Shown in pieces: positions 1 to 9,036 of a stretch of 13,643 nucleotides of DNA. Numbering within the stretch: position 1 is the stretch's first letter; each line of letters begins with the position of its first letter. The stretch spans positions 1-13,643 of the forward strand of contig CACWNZ010000063.1 of the NCBI GenBank assembly GCA_902762335.1, read 5' to 3'. Made by a program: the position numbers and the translations under genes. A model generated the notes under the pieces. It had not been told where the DNA came from. It saw nothing but the letters and a program-made list of their open reading frames with translations, and did not search any database. The stretch comes from an uncultured Ruminococcus sp. (GTDB lineage: Bacteria; Bacillota; Clostridia; Oscillospirales; Acutalibacteraceae).

Positions 1-1
1 T

Positions 2-105
2 GACCTGTCAGGGGAGTTCCGTTATCTGGTGGAAGAATTGGGCGGCAACATGGAAGCTAAAGACAGACAGATACTTGAAAAATCAACCGTCATATTTCTG
101 CTGTT
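2..105 (+). pseudogene. Probable upstream continuation of the NRPS in a shifted frame (end of a condensation domain)
   Basis: Positions 2-175 are open in the frame one base later than the main NRPS frame. The main frame has stops at 1-3, 58-60 and 76-78. Main-frame translation from about 97 (ISAVLDYC, then LKEFSASDSADIPIK) resembles the C-to-A linker seen later in the same protein (LIDGFNATEVEIPY at 6190-6231). Coding sequence therefore must have continued upstream. The shifted frame gives EFRYLVEELGG...RQILEKST, which could be the last helix of a C domain. One missing base, for example in the A-run 78-82 or the T-run 95-97, would join the two frames. The C-domain identity is weak because only about 30 residues are visible. 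A sequencing error and a true frameshift cannot be told apart here. Confidence 0.45.
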
Positions 106-3100
106 CTTGACTATTGCCGGGATTGTACATCGCTTAAAGAGTTTTCTGCTTCCGACAGCGCAGATATTCCCATAAAGCTTCTTCATAAACTTTTTGAGCA
201 GAGTGCAAAGGAAAACCCGGACAAGACCGCCCTTGTCGCAAATGACAAAACGCTTACATATAAAGAGCTTAACGACAGTGCAAACATTGTCGCTCACAAC
301 CTTATTAACAAGGGAATAAAGACCGGCGACAGCATTGTGCTTCTCCTGCCGCGAGAGAGCTGCTTCTTTAGCTGCCTGTTCGGCGTGAACAAGGCGGGAG
401 CTGTGTTCATTCCCTGTGACCCGCAGTATCCCGCCGACCGCATCCGCTCGATCATCGAGGACAGCGGGGCTTCATATATTATCACAACAAGCGACAGGCT
501 CAGCGACTACGCTTCCTATCACGCCATTGATGTTGCCGCGATTCTGACAGGCAGCAATACCGCTGACCCCGATATCAAAATGACCTGCGATGAGCTTGCC
601 TATATGATCTATACCTCCGGCTCCACCGGCAAGCCCAAGGGCGTTATGCTCCGTCATGTCGGTATATGCAATTACCTTATGCCTCACCCGGCGAACTCAC
701 ATATTTACTATCTGAAACAGAATGTCAATACTTACCTTTCCGTGACCACCGTTTCCTTCGATATGTCATTCAAGGAGCATACCGCAGCCCTGTGCAACGG
801 CAAGACTCTCGTGTTCGCTTCGGAGGACGAGATGAACGACCCGAGAGCACTTGCGGAGCTAATGCAGAAATACGGCGTTGACTGCATGAACGCCACACCG
901 TCACGCTTACAGCAGTATATGGAGTATCAGCCCTTCAGAAACGAACTTGCTAAGTGCAAGCTTGTCATGTCCGGCGGCGAGGGCTATCCCATCTCGCTCA
1001 GGGACGCAATAAAAGCCTGCTCAGACAAAATAAAAATCGTCAACACCTACGGTCCCACCGAAATAACCGTTTCCTGCAACGCCGCAGACCTGACCGACGC
1101 CCCGTATGTCACCATCGGCAGACCGCTCTTAAATTACAGCGAATACATTGTTGACAAATACGGCGATCTTGCTCCCTTCGGCGTTATAGGCGAGCTTTAT
1201 GTGGGCGGCGTTGGCGTTGCAAAGGGCTACCGCAATCTGCCGGAAAAGACGGCTGAGGCGTTTGTCACATATTTCGGTCAGAGAATGTACCGCACCGGCG
1301 ACTATGCAAAATTCGACAGGGACGGCAATATCTTTATTCTCGGCAGACTTGACAGTCAGGTCAAGCTTCGCGGTCTGAGAATCGAGCTTTCCGAAATAGA
1401 GGAGCTTATCGCAGCCCAGCCCCACATCAAAAAAGCCGCCGTCATTATACGCAAAATCGGCGGACAGGACAACCTTTGCGCGTATTTCACAGCCGATACC
1501 AAAATTGATATTGACGCTCTGCGTGACGAGCTGAAAAAGCACCTGACCCATTACATGGTTCCCACAGCGTATATGCAGATGGAAGAAATGCCCGTCACCG
1601 CCAACGGAAAGACAGACACAAAGCGTCTGCCGGAGCTGACGGCTGCCGCCAAGACGATGACATCGCCGCAGAACGATATGCAGAGGCGCATTTTTGACAT
1701 TGCTGCAGAGGTGCTCGGAAACAGGGATTTCGGCATTGAAACGGAATTGTTTGCAGCAGGTCTGACCTCACTGAACAGCGTCGGATTCTGTATCAGGCTG
1801 AGTGATGCCTTCGGCGTGAACGTACAGATACGCGATCTGCGGGACAATGACACCGTCAAAAAGCTTGAAGCCTTTATTCAGACCCTTGCAGATGAGGGCG
1901 GTGAGGAATTTGAAATTTTTGACGAATACTCTGTCACCCAGACCCAGGAGGGTATCTTCTTTGAGACGACCTCCCACCCGGACAGCACTATCTACAATAT
2001 CCCCACACTTCTCAGACTCGGTGACGGTATCGACCTGTCGAAGCTGAAAGCGGCTATCACTGCGGCTGTCAACGCCCATCCCTATCTGATGACAAAGATA
2101 TTCATCAGCAAAAAGGGCGAGATCAGACAGAGAAGAGCTGAGGGACGCTTTGAAGAAGGTGAGATCGAAGAACTCTCCTCCACTTCAATAGATAAAATAA
2201 CGAACGAACTTGTCAAGCCCTTTGATATCGAAAACGAAAGGCTTTTCCGCTTTAGCGTTATCGTGACCGACAGTGGAAACTATCTGTTCTTTGATATCCA
2301 CCACATTGTATTTGACGGCGAGTCGAAAAAGATACTCCTGCGTGACATAACCGCCGCATATAACGGCGAAACACTCACACCCGAAAAATACAGCGGATAC
2401 GAAGCGGCTCTGCTGGAAGAAAAGCTCCGCGCGGGCGCGCATTACGACGCTTCAAAGAAATACTACACCGAGCTTCTGGACGGCATTGAGAGCGACTGTC
2501 TGCCCATCAGCGATATTTTGACCGATGAACAGCCGAAGGACTGCGGCATTCTGAATATGAGCGGCAAAGAGAATATCTCCGCCGTGATCAAAGCATACTG
2601 CGAAAAGAACAGCGTCAGCGAAAACGCCTTCTGCACTGCCGTATTCGGCTGGCTTTTAGGCAAATACTGCGGAAGAGAAGATAACGCCGTATTCACCACC
2701 GTCAACAACGGCAGAAACGACCCCCGTTTCCGAGACAGCGTTTCCATGTTCGTTCGCACCTATCCCGTGCTTTGTAATCTTGAGAACACTTCCTCAGCCG
2801 ACTATATCAGACAGGTGGGAAGACAGCTTGCGGACAGTCTGAAATATGACGTATACTCCTTTGCGGAGATCAGTCACGATCTCGGTATTACGGCTGACGT
2901 GCTGTTCGTTTACCAGAGCACCATGACGGACGGCAGTGTGTTTGATTTCTGCGGCGCAAGAGCTGAGAACGTGCCACTCGTCTTTGACGAAGAGAAAGCT
3001 AAGATAGAACTGTTAATCTATCCTGACGGAAACAGGCTCAGCTATCATATTTCTTATGATTCAGGCTCTTACACCGAGAGCTTCATCAGAAATATGCTTG

Positions 3101-6100
3101 AAACCTACGAACGTGCTCTTATAGAATTTTCCATGAAAGAAAGCACTGCCGATATACAGCTTGTTGACGAGGAAACAGCCGCAAGACTTGAAGAAAAGAA
3201 CCATTTTGAGCATGATTATGAGATAACGGATATTGTCACCCTCTTCCGCCGTCAGGTTGAAAAAACACCGGACAATATCGCCGTTGTCTATCTCGATCAT
3301 GTCTATACCTATCGTGAGGTTGACCGTATCACTGAAAACATCGCCGCTTTCCTGCAATCAAAGGGTGTGGGCAAAAATCAGGCGGTATCTGTTATGATAC
3401 CCCGCTGTGAATATATGCCTATCGCCGCTATCGGTATCCATAAGGCCGGAGCGGGCTATCAGCCTCTTGACCCCAGCTACCCGTCTGAGCGCCTTGAATT
3501 TATGATAAAGGACGCTGACGCAAAATATCTTATCGCAGACCGGTCTTTGATGGATAAGATTCCGAACTATAATGGTCCTGTACTTTACACCGATGAGATT
3601 CCCTCCCTTCCGGATGCAGAAAGGATACCGACAAATCCCGACCCGGGCGACCTGTTCATCATGCTCTATACCTCCGGCTCCACGGGCGTGCCCAAGGGCG
3701 TTATGCTGGAGCATCATAATCTGTGCTGCTTCTGCGAATGGTATATCACCACCTATAAAATGGACGAAACCAGCCGCTCATCTGCTTATGCAAGCTACGG
3801 CTTTGACTGCCACATGCTGGATATGTATCCCGTACTGCTTGTGGGCGGTCAGCTCCATATCATCGACGAGAGCATCCGGCTTGATCTCATTGCCATCAAG
3901 GATTACTTCCACAAAAACGGTATCACGCACACATTCATGACGACCCAGGTCGGCAGACAGTATGCAGACCTGTTCCCTGATGCCGAAAATCCCCATCATC
4001 TTTCGGCGGCGGGTGAAAAATTAGTGCCGGTTGATCCTCCGCACGGCTTTAAGCTGTACAACGGTTACGGTCCTACAGAATGTACCATCTTCACCCATAT
4101 GTATCCCGTTGAGAAGTTGTTCAAACGGGTTCCCATTGGCTATCCGCTGTTCAACATGAAGCAGTATATCGTTGATAAGAACCTCAACCGACTGCCCTTC
4201 GGTATGCCCGGCGAGCTGATCGTTGCGGGTCATCAGGTAGGACGCGGATATCTTAACCGTCCCGAAAAGAACGCAGAGGTCTTTATCCGCAATCCCTTCT
4301 CGGACGAACACGGTTATGAACACGCCTACCGCACCGGCGACATCGTCCGGATCCTTCCTGACGGTACGGCGGACTTCATCGGCAGAAATGACGGACAGGT
4401 AAAGATCAGGGGCTTCCGCATTGAGCTGACAGAGGTCGAGGGCGTGATCCGCAAATTCCCCGGCATCAAGGACGCTACTGTTCAGGCATTTGACGAGCAG
4501 GGCGGCGGCAAATTTGTGGCGGCTTATGTGGTTTCGGATGAGCCCGTTGACGCAGAAGCTCTCGGTGAGTTCATCAAGCGTGACAAGCCTGCCTATATGG
4601 TCCCTGCGGTGACGATACAGATCGACCGCATTCCCCTCAACCAGAACCAGAAGGTCAACAAACGCGCCCTGCCCAAGCCGGAAAAGAAGGCTGAAAACAC
4701 AGTACCTCCCCGGAACGAAGTGCAGAAAAAGATATTTGACTGCATTGCAGACGTCATCGGCACGACTGCCTTCGGAATCAACAACGACATCTTTGATGCC
4801 GGACTGACCTCTATCGGCGCTATCAAGCTGAATGTCATGCTGTCATCAGCCTTTGACGTGCCTGTGACGATCAAAGACCTGCGGGCTAACAGCACGGTAC
4901 AGAGCCTTGAAACATTCTTTGCGGAGAGCACTGCGGCTGAGACCTTTGAACTGCAGCCCGACTACCCGATAACCCAGACGCAGAACGGTATTTTTGTTGA
5001 GTGCGTTGCTCATCCGGATTCAACTATTTACAATATTCCGTTCCTTTTCAGATTGTCCGAAACGGTTGACACTGTAAAGCTCAAAGAAGCCGCCGAAGCC
5101 ATGATAAACGCTCATCCGTACCTTAAGACCGAGCTGTTCCTGAACGACAGCGGTGACATCCGTGCTAAGAGAAACGATGATGCACAGCCGGTTGTAGAGC
5201 TTATAGATACAGACGTCCTCCCGAAAAAAATGGTGCAGCCCTTTGCACTGATAGAGAGCCGTCTCTATCGTGTAAAGATCTACAGAACCAGAAACGGCAA
5301 TTACCTTTTCCTTGAATTCCATCATATTATCTGCGACGGCACCAGCGAAGCCGTTATGATCGAGGACATCAATGCAGCTTACGGCGGAGATTCTCTTGAA
5401 GCAGAAAGCTACACCGGCTTTGAAGCCGCTCTTGCCGAAGAAAAAGCCCGCCAAAGTGAAGCCTACGAAAAAGCAAAGGCTTACTATGACAAGCTCTTTA
5501 ACGGTGTGGATTCCGACTTCCTGCCTTCAAGGGACGTTGACGGAAGGGAGCCGTCCTCCGAGCGGTTTAAAGTTCCGTCAGCACTTGACCTCTCAGCTAT
5601 AAAGGCATGGTGCGAAAAGAACGGAGTTACCCTCAACGCCTTTTTCAATTCCGTATTCGCCTTTGTTCTTGCAAAATATAATTACAAGACCGAAGCCGTA
5701 TATACGACTATCTATAACGGACGCAACGATTCCCGTCTTGCCCGTGCGGTAACGATGCTTGTCAAGACCTTCCCTGTCTGGTGCGATCTCGGCGGCGAGG
5801 TAAAGGTTTCCGACCTTGTCAGGACTACCGGAAAGCAGCTCATCGGCAGCATGGAAAACGATATTTATTCCTTTGCCGAGATCTCACGAGCTTATGACAT
5901 TCCCGCCGACATCATGTTTGCATATCAGGGCGAGGGCTTTGCCTTTACAGAGATCGGCGGAGCGCGAGCCGAAATGATACCCCTTGCGCTCAGTGATGCA
6001 AAGGCGCCTTTGAACATCAATATTGCGATAAATAAGGGCAAAGTCATGTTTGCCTGCGACTATCGTTCTGACCGCTACACTGAAGCCTTCATGCGGGGCT

Positions 6101-9033
6101 TTGTTGCCTGCATGGAAAAGACCGCAGAGCAGTTCACTTCAAAAACCCTGCTCAGAGATGTATCTGTTATGACGAAGAGCGCCCGCAAGCTCATTGACGG
6201 CTTCAACGCTACCGAAGTAGAGATACCATACACGACCTGCAACAAGCTTTTTGAAGAACAGGTATTGAAGCATCCCGACAAGACAGCAGTAATTGCCGAC
6301 AATGTAAAGCTTACCTATTCAGAGCTTAACGAAAATGCAAATCGTGTTGCATGGAGCCTTATTGACGGCGGCGTACAGGTGGACGAAATGGTGGGCGTAA
6401 TGATGCCCAGAACGGTTTACGCTTATGCTGCCCGTGAAGGCATTCTGAAAGCCGGCGGAGCCTATATGCCGCTTGCACCCGACTACCCCGATGACCGTGT
6501 TTCATATATCCTCGAAAACTCCGGCGCAAAGAATCTTGTGACTACTGCGGCTCTTGCGGCGGAAAGAAAAACTCTCTTTGATACTGCCGGAGTGACCGTA
6601 CACGTTATGGAGGATATGCTTTCAAGCGAAAAGACTGACAATCCCGACACGGGAGTAAGTCCCGAAAACCTGTGCTACTGCATATATACCTCAGGTTCCA
6701 CAGGAAAGCCCAAGGGCGTTATGATCGAGCATCATTCGCTTGTCAACTTTGTGCATCACGACCCCATAAACGTACAGTCCTGCGAATTTGTTGACAACAT
6801 GACAGTGTCCCTTGCCCTTGCTGCCCTGACCTTTGATGTTTCCGTCCTTGAAGAAAGCCTCGGACTCTATCACGGCGGCACAGTTGCTATGGCAACGGAC
6901 GAAGAGATAAACAACCCCGTTCTGCTTGCGGAAATGATGAAGAAAAACGGCGTTGACGTTATGAAGTGTACGCCGTCATATATGAACAATATGCTTGACG
7001 TGCCGCAGGTCGCAAAGGTGCTCTGCCAGATGAAGGCTATCGACATAGGTGCAGAGGCATTTCCTGCTCCGCTCTATGATAAAATGCGCCGCGCGGGCAT
7101 CACCGCAAAGATACACAACGGCTACGGTCCCACTGAAGCCACCATCACCACTGTTGCCAACGAAAAGCTGAACAGCGAGAAGTTCATCACATATAACGGA
7201 CTGCCTGCTTACCGGAGCGGCGACCTTGCGCGCTGGGGCAAGGACGGCAAGATATACTTCATGGGCAGAATGGATAATCAGGTCAAGCTGAGAGGTCTGC
7301 GGATCGAGCTGGACGAGATAGAAAACGTGATGAATTCCTATCCCTCCGTGACACGCAGCGTTGTTATCGTGAAGGAGAGCGAACAGACGGGTCAGTACCT
7401 CTGCGCATACTTTGCGGCAGGCGTTAAGGTCGATACGAACGACCTTGCCGCTCACATGGGCAAGAGCCTTGCTAAGTATATGATACCTTCTGTTTTCGTA
7501 CAGCTTGACGCAATTCCCATGACGGCAAACGGCAAGGTTGACAAAAAAGCTCTGCCCGAGCCTGTTGTAGAAGCCGAAGAACGGGACTATACTGCGCCTA
7601 AGACAGAGCTTCAGAAAAAGCTTTGCAGTATGTTTGCATACGCTCTCGGCACGGACAAAGTCAGCATTACCGATAATTTCTTTGAAATAGGCGGCACTTC
7701 GCTGACGGCGTCAAAGATCGCCATGAAAGCCATGATGGAAAAACTCCCCATTGCGTTCAAGGATATATTCGACTATCCCACCGTGGAAGCTATGGAAAAA
7801 TACATCAGCGAAAAAATGCAGACCACACCCGAAGCCAAGGAAGAATTGAAAGTCACGGAAAGCAACGCTCTGTCCCACAACACCTCAGCCTTTGTCACCG
7901 ATGAAGTTGATGAAACGACAATCGACACCGGAAACATCCTGCTGACAGGAGCTACAGGCTTCCTCGGAATCCATGTGCTGAAATGTCTGCTTGACACAAC
8001 GGACAAAACGGTCTATTGTCTGCTGAGGGCAAGCAGTGATACCGCGGAGAACAGACTGAAAAATATGCTCATGTATTACTTTGACGACCCGATGGAGGAG
8101 CTGTTCGGCAATCGCATCGAGGTCATCAAGGGTGATATTACCGACAGAGAGCTTGTTCTCTCCCTTGACGCTTATGATTTCGGCACCGTCATCAACTGTG
8201 CAGCCTGCGTCAAGCATTTTGTTCAGGACGACACCCTTGACCGCATCAACTGGCACGGCGTGGAAAACCTTATCGATCTTTGCGTAAAGGCAAAGCGCCG
8301 TCTGGTGCAGGTCTCAACCGTCAGTGTGGCAGGTACGGGAACGGCAGAACAGTTTGGTACAGACAAAAAGATACATGAAAATGAGCTGTATTTCGGACAG
8401 AATCTTGACAACAAGTACGCCAACACCAAGTTCAAGGCGGAGCAAGTACTGCTAAAGGCAGTGGAGGAGGACGGCCTCGATGGCATGATCGTCAGAGTCG
8501 GAAACCTGATGAGCCGTTACAGCGACGGTGAGTTCCAGATCAACTTCGTCACCAACAACTTCATGCGCAGTCTCCGTGCTTATGCAAAGCTGGGCATGAT
8601 CCCCATCGCAGCCCTTGACAGAGATGTGGAGTTCTCGCCCATAGACTGCACGGCGGCGGCTGTTGTAGCGCTTTCAGCCACCGACAAACAGTTTACCGTA
8701 TTCCATGCTACCAACAGACATCTTGTTCAGATGAGTGATGTTATTGAGGCGCTGAACCGTACCGGCATTCCGATCAGGATCGTAAAAACAAATGAATTCC
8801 AGAAGGCTTTTAACGAAGCTCTTTCGGACGAAAAGATGAACGAGATACTCTCTCCGCTGATTTCCTACAAAGGCGCTCAGGGAGAAGCCGCGCAGTTCTG
8901 GATCGGACATGACAACACCTTTACCACACAAATGCTTTATCATCTCGGCTTCAAGTGGCCGATCATCAACGAAGACTATCTTACCAATGCTTTTTCTGCT
9001 CTGGAAGGTTTCGGCTTCTTTACGGGAGGTTAA
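79..9033 (+). CDS. Trimodular nonribosomal peptide synthetase with terminal thioester reductase domain (5' incomplete)
   Basis: Builds a short peptide on carrier-protein thioesters and releases it reductively, with no thioesterase. Order by nucleotide: A1 178-1640 (YTSGSTGKPKG 610, YGPTE 1048, GELYVGG 1189, YRTGD 1288, A10 Lys 1609); PCP1 1657-1890 (GLTSL, Ser 1768); C 1921-3140 (HHIVFDG 2299); A2 3238-4680 (YTSGSTGVPKG 3667, YGPTE 4066, A10 Lys 4651); PCP2 4714-4930 (Ser 4810); C 4957-6130 (HHIICDG 5320); A3 6238-7560 (YTSGSTGKPKG 6685, YGPTE 7123, A10 Lys 7534); PCP3 7594-7810 (Ser 7699); NAD(P)-dependent R domain 7915-9033 (TGATGFLG 7945, YANTK 8416). No epimerisation domain is visible. 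The first in-frame start, GTG 337, lies inside A1 and cannot be the true start. A1-type sequence extends upstream to about 97, and TGA 76-78 blocks the frame. A3 lacks motif A6. Inferred product: an N-acyl or free tripeptide aldehyde or alcohol, as in gut clostridial protease-inhibitor pathways. Confidence 0.95.
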   Translation, partial: KINRHISAVLDYCRDCTSLKEFSASDSADIPIKLLHKLFEQSAKENPDKTALVANDKTLTYKELNDSANIVAHNLINKGIKTGDSIVLLLPRESCFFSCLFGVNKAGAVFIPCDPQYPADRIRSIIEDSGASYIITTSDRLSDYASYHAIDVAAILTGSNTADPDIKMTCDELAYMIYTSGSTGKPKGVMLRHVGICNYLMPHPANSHIYYLKQNVNTYLSVTTVSFDMSFKEHTAALCNGKTLVFASEDEMNDPRALAELMQKYGVDCMNATPSRLQQYMEYQPFRNELAKCKLVMSGGEGYPISLRDAIKACSDKIKIVNTYGPTEITVSCNAADLTDAPYVTIGRPLLNYSEYIVDKYGDLAPFGVIGELYVGGVGVAKGYRNLPEKTAEAFVTYFGQRMYRTGDYAKFDRDGNIFILGRLDSQVKLRGLRIELSEIEELIAAQPHIKKAAVIIRKIGGQDNLCAYFTADTKIDIDALRDELKKHLTHYMVPTAYMQMEEMPVTANGKTDTKRLPELTAAAKTMTSPQNDMQRRIFDIAAEVLGNRDFGIETELFAAGLTSLNSVGFCIRLSDAFGVNVQIRDLRDNDTVKKLEAFIQTLADEGGEEFEIFDEYSVTQTQEGIFFETTSHPDSTIYNIPTLLRLGDGIDLSKLKAAITAAVNAHPYLMTKIFISKKGEIRQRRAEGRFEEGEIEELSSTSIDKITNELVKPFDIENERLFRFSVIVTDSGNYLFFDIHHIVFDGESKKILLRDITAAYNGETLTPEKYSGYEAALLEEKLRAGAHYDASKKYYTELLDGIESDCLPISDILTDEQPKDCGILNMSGKENISAVIKAYCEKNSVSENAFCTAVFGWLLGKYCGREDNAVFTTVNNGRNDPRFRDSVSMFVRTYPVLCNLENTSSADYIRQVGRQLADSLKYDVYSFAEISHDLGITADVLFVYQSTMTDGSVFDFCGARAENVPLVFDEEKAKIELLIYPDGNRLSYHISYDSGSYTESFIRNMLETYERALIEFSMKESTADIQLVDEETAARLEEKNHFEHDYEITDIVTLFRRQVEKTPDNIAVVYLDHVYTYREVDRITENIAAFLQSKGVGKNQAVSVMIPRCEYMPIAAIGIHKAGAGYQPLDPSYPSERLEFMIKDADAKYLIADRSLMDKIPNYNGPVLYTDEIPSLPDAERIPTNPDPGDLFIMLYTSGSTGVPKGVMLEHHNLCCFCEWYITTYKMDETSRSSAYASYGFDCHMLDMYPVLLVGGQLHIIDESIRLDLIAIKDYFHKNGITHTFMTTQVGRQYADLFPDAENPHHLSAAGEKLVPVDPPHGFKLYNGYGPTECTIFTHMYPVEKLFKRVPIGYPLFNMKQYIVDKNLNRLPFGMPGELIVAGHQVGRGYLNRPEKNAEVFIRNPFSDEHGYEHAYRTGDIVRILPDGTADFIGRNDGQVKIRGFRIELTEVEGVIRKFPGIKDATVQAFDEQGGGKFVAAYVVSDEPVDAEALGEFIKRDKPAYMVPAVTIQIDRIPLNQNQKVNKRALPKPEKKAENTVPPRNEVQKKIFDCIADVIGTTAFGINNDIFDAGLTSIGAIKLNVMLSSAFDVPVTIKDLRANSTVQSLETFFAESTAAETFELQPDYPITQTQNGIFVECVAHPDSTIYNIPFLFRLSETVDTVKLKEAAEAMINAHPYLKTELFLNDSGDIRAKRNDDAQPVVELIDTDVLPKKMVQPFALIESRLYRVKIYRTRNGNYLFLEFHHIICDGTSEAVMIEDINAAYGGDSLEAESYTGFEAALAEEKARQSEAYEKAKAYYDKLFNGVDSDFLPSRDVDGREPSSERFKVPSALDLSAIKAWCEKNGVTLNAFFNSVFAFVLAKYNYKTEAVYTTIYNGRNDSRLARAVTMLVKTFPVWCDLGGEVKVSDLVRTTGKQLIGSMENDIYSFAEISRAYDIPADIMFAYQGEGFAFTEIGGARAEMIPLALSDAKAPLNINIAINKGKVMFACDYRSDRYTEAFMRGFVACMEKTAEQFTSKTLLRDVSVMTKSARKLIDGFNATEVEIPYTTCNKLFEEQVLKHPDKTAVIADNVKLTYSELNENANRVAWSLIDGGVQVDEMVGVMMPRTVYAYAAREGILKAGGAYMPLAPDYPDDRVSYILENSGAKNLVTTAALAAERKTLFDTAGVTVHVMEDMLSSEKTDNPDTGVSPENLCYCIYTSGSTGKPKGVMIEHHSLVNFVHHDPINVQSCEFVDNMTVSLALAALTFDVSVLEESLGLYHGGTVAMATDEEINNPVLLAEMMKKNGVDVMKCTPSYMNNMLDVPQVAKVLCQMKAIDIGAEAFPAPLYDKMRRAGITAKIHNGYGPTEATITTVANEKLNSEKFITYNGLPAYRSGDLARWGKDGKIYFMGRMDNQVKLRGLRIELDEIENVMNSYPSVTRSVVIVKESEQTGQYLCAYFAAGVKVDTNDLAAHMGKSLAKYMIPSVFVQLDAIPMTANGKVDKKALPEPVVEAEERDYTAPKTELQKKLCSMFAYALGTDKVSITDNFFEIGGTSLTASKIAMKAMMEKLPIAFKDIFDYPTVEAMEKYISEKMQTTPEAKEELKVTESNALSHNTSAFVTDEVDETTIDTGNILLTGATGFLGIHVLKCLLDTTDKTVYCLLRASSDTAENRLKNMLMYYFDDPMEELFGNRIEVIKGDITDRELVLSLDAYDFGTVINCAACVKHFVQDDTLDRINWHGVENLIDLCVKAKRRLVQVSTVSVAGTGTAEQFGTDKKIHENELYFGQNLDNKYANTKFKAEQVLLKAVEEDGLDGMIVRVGNLMSRYSDGEFQINFVTNNFMRSLRAYAKLGMIPIAALDRDVEFSPIDCTAAAVVALSATDKQFTVFHATNRHLVQMSDVIEALNRTGIPIRIVKTNEFQKAFNEALSDEKMNEILSPLISYKGAQGEAAQFWIGHDNTFTTQMLYHLGFKWPIINEDYLTNAFSALEGFGFFTGG
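7182..7192 (+). other. In-frame deletion scar in A3 (motif A6 region lost)
   Basis: From YGPTE (A5) to YR(T/S)GD (A7) is 80 codons in A1 (1048 to 1288) and 87 in A2 (4066 to 4327), but only 29 in A3 (7123 to 7210). A3 reads KFIT directly into YNGLPAYRSGD. In A1 the sequence YVTIGRP begins the missing stretch and AFVTYFG ends it. The ancestral A3 therefore probably had FIT-IGRP and AFIT-YNG, and recombination between two TTCATCAC copies (one remains at 7182-7189) removed about 153 bp and the GELxxGGxGxxxGY motif. The frame is kept. Confidence 0.8.
9024..9030 (+). promoter_or_regulatory. Ribosome binding site of the MATE-kinase gene
   Basis: GGGAGGT overlaps the last codons of the NRPS and lies 6 bases before ATG 9037. 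With a 3-base gap between stop and start, this supports translational coupling of synthetase and exporter and fixes the start codon. Confidence 0.75.
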
Positions 9034-9036
9034 GCA

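Noticed and set aside
337..339. GTG as the true start of the NRPS
   Set aside because: It lies after the A-domain N-terminal segment (LLHKLFEQSAKENPDKTALV at 178-237), which is in the same frame and clearly homologous to the start of A2 and A3.
1129..1551. Long opposite-strand reading frames within the NRPS
   Set aside because: They mirror conserved A-domain codons on the other strand, have no ribosome binding sites and resemble no family; they are shadows of the real gene.
7915..9033. Terminal domain as a thioesterase or a Dieckmann-type cyclase
   Set aside because: It has a Rossmann TGATGFLG motif and YxxxK with an upstream Ser, as in thioester reductases; no GxSxG motif in a hydrolase context is visible.
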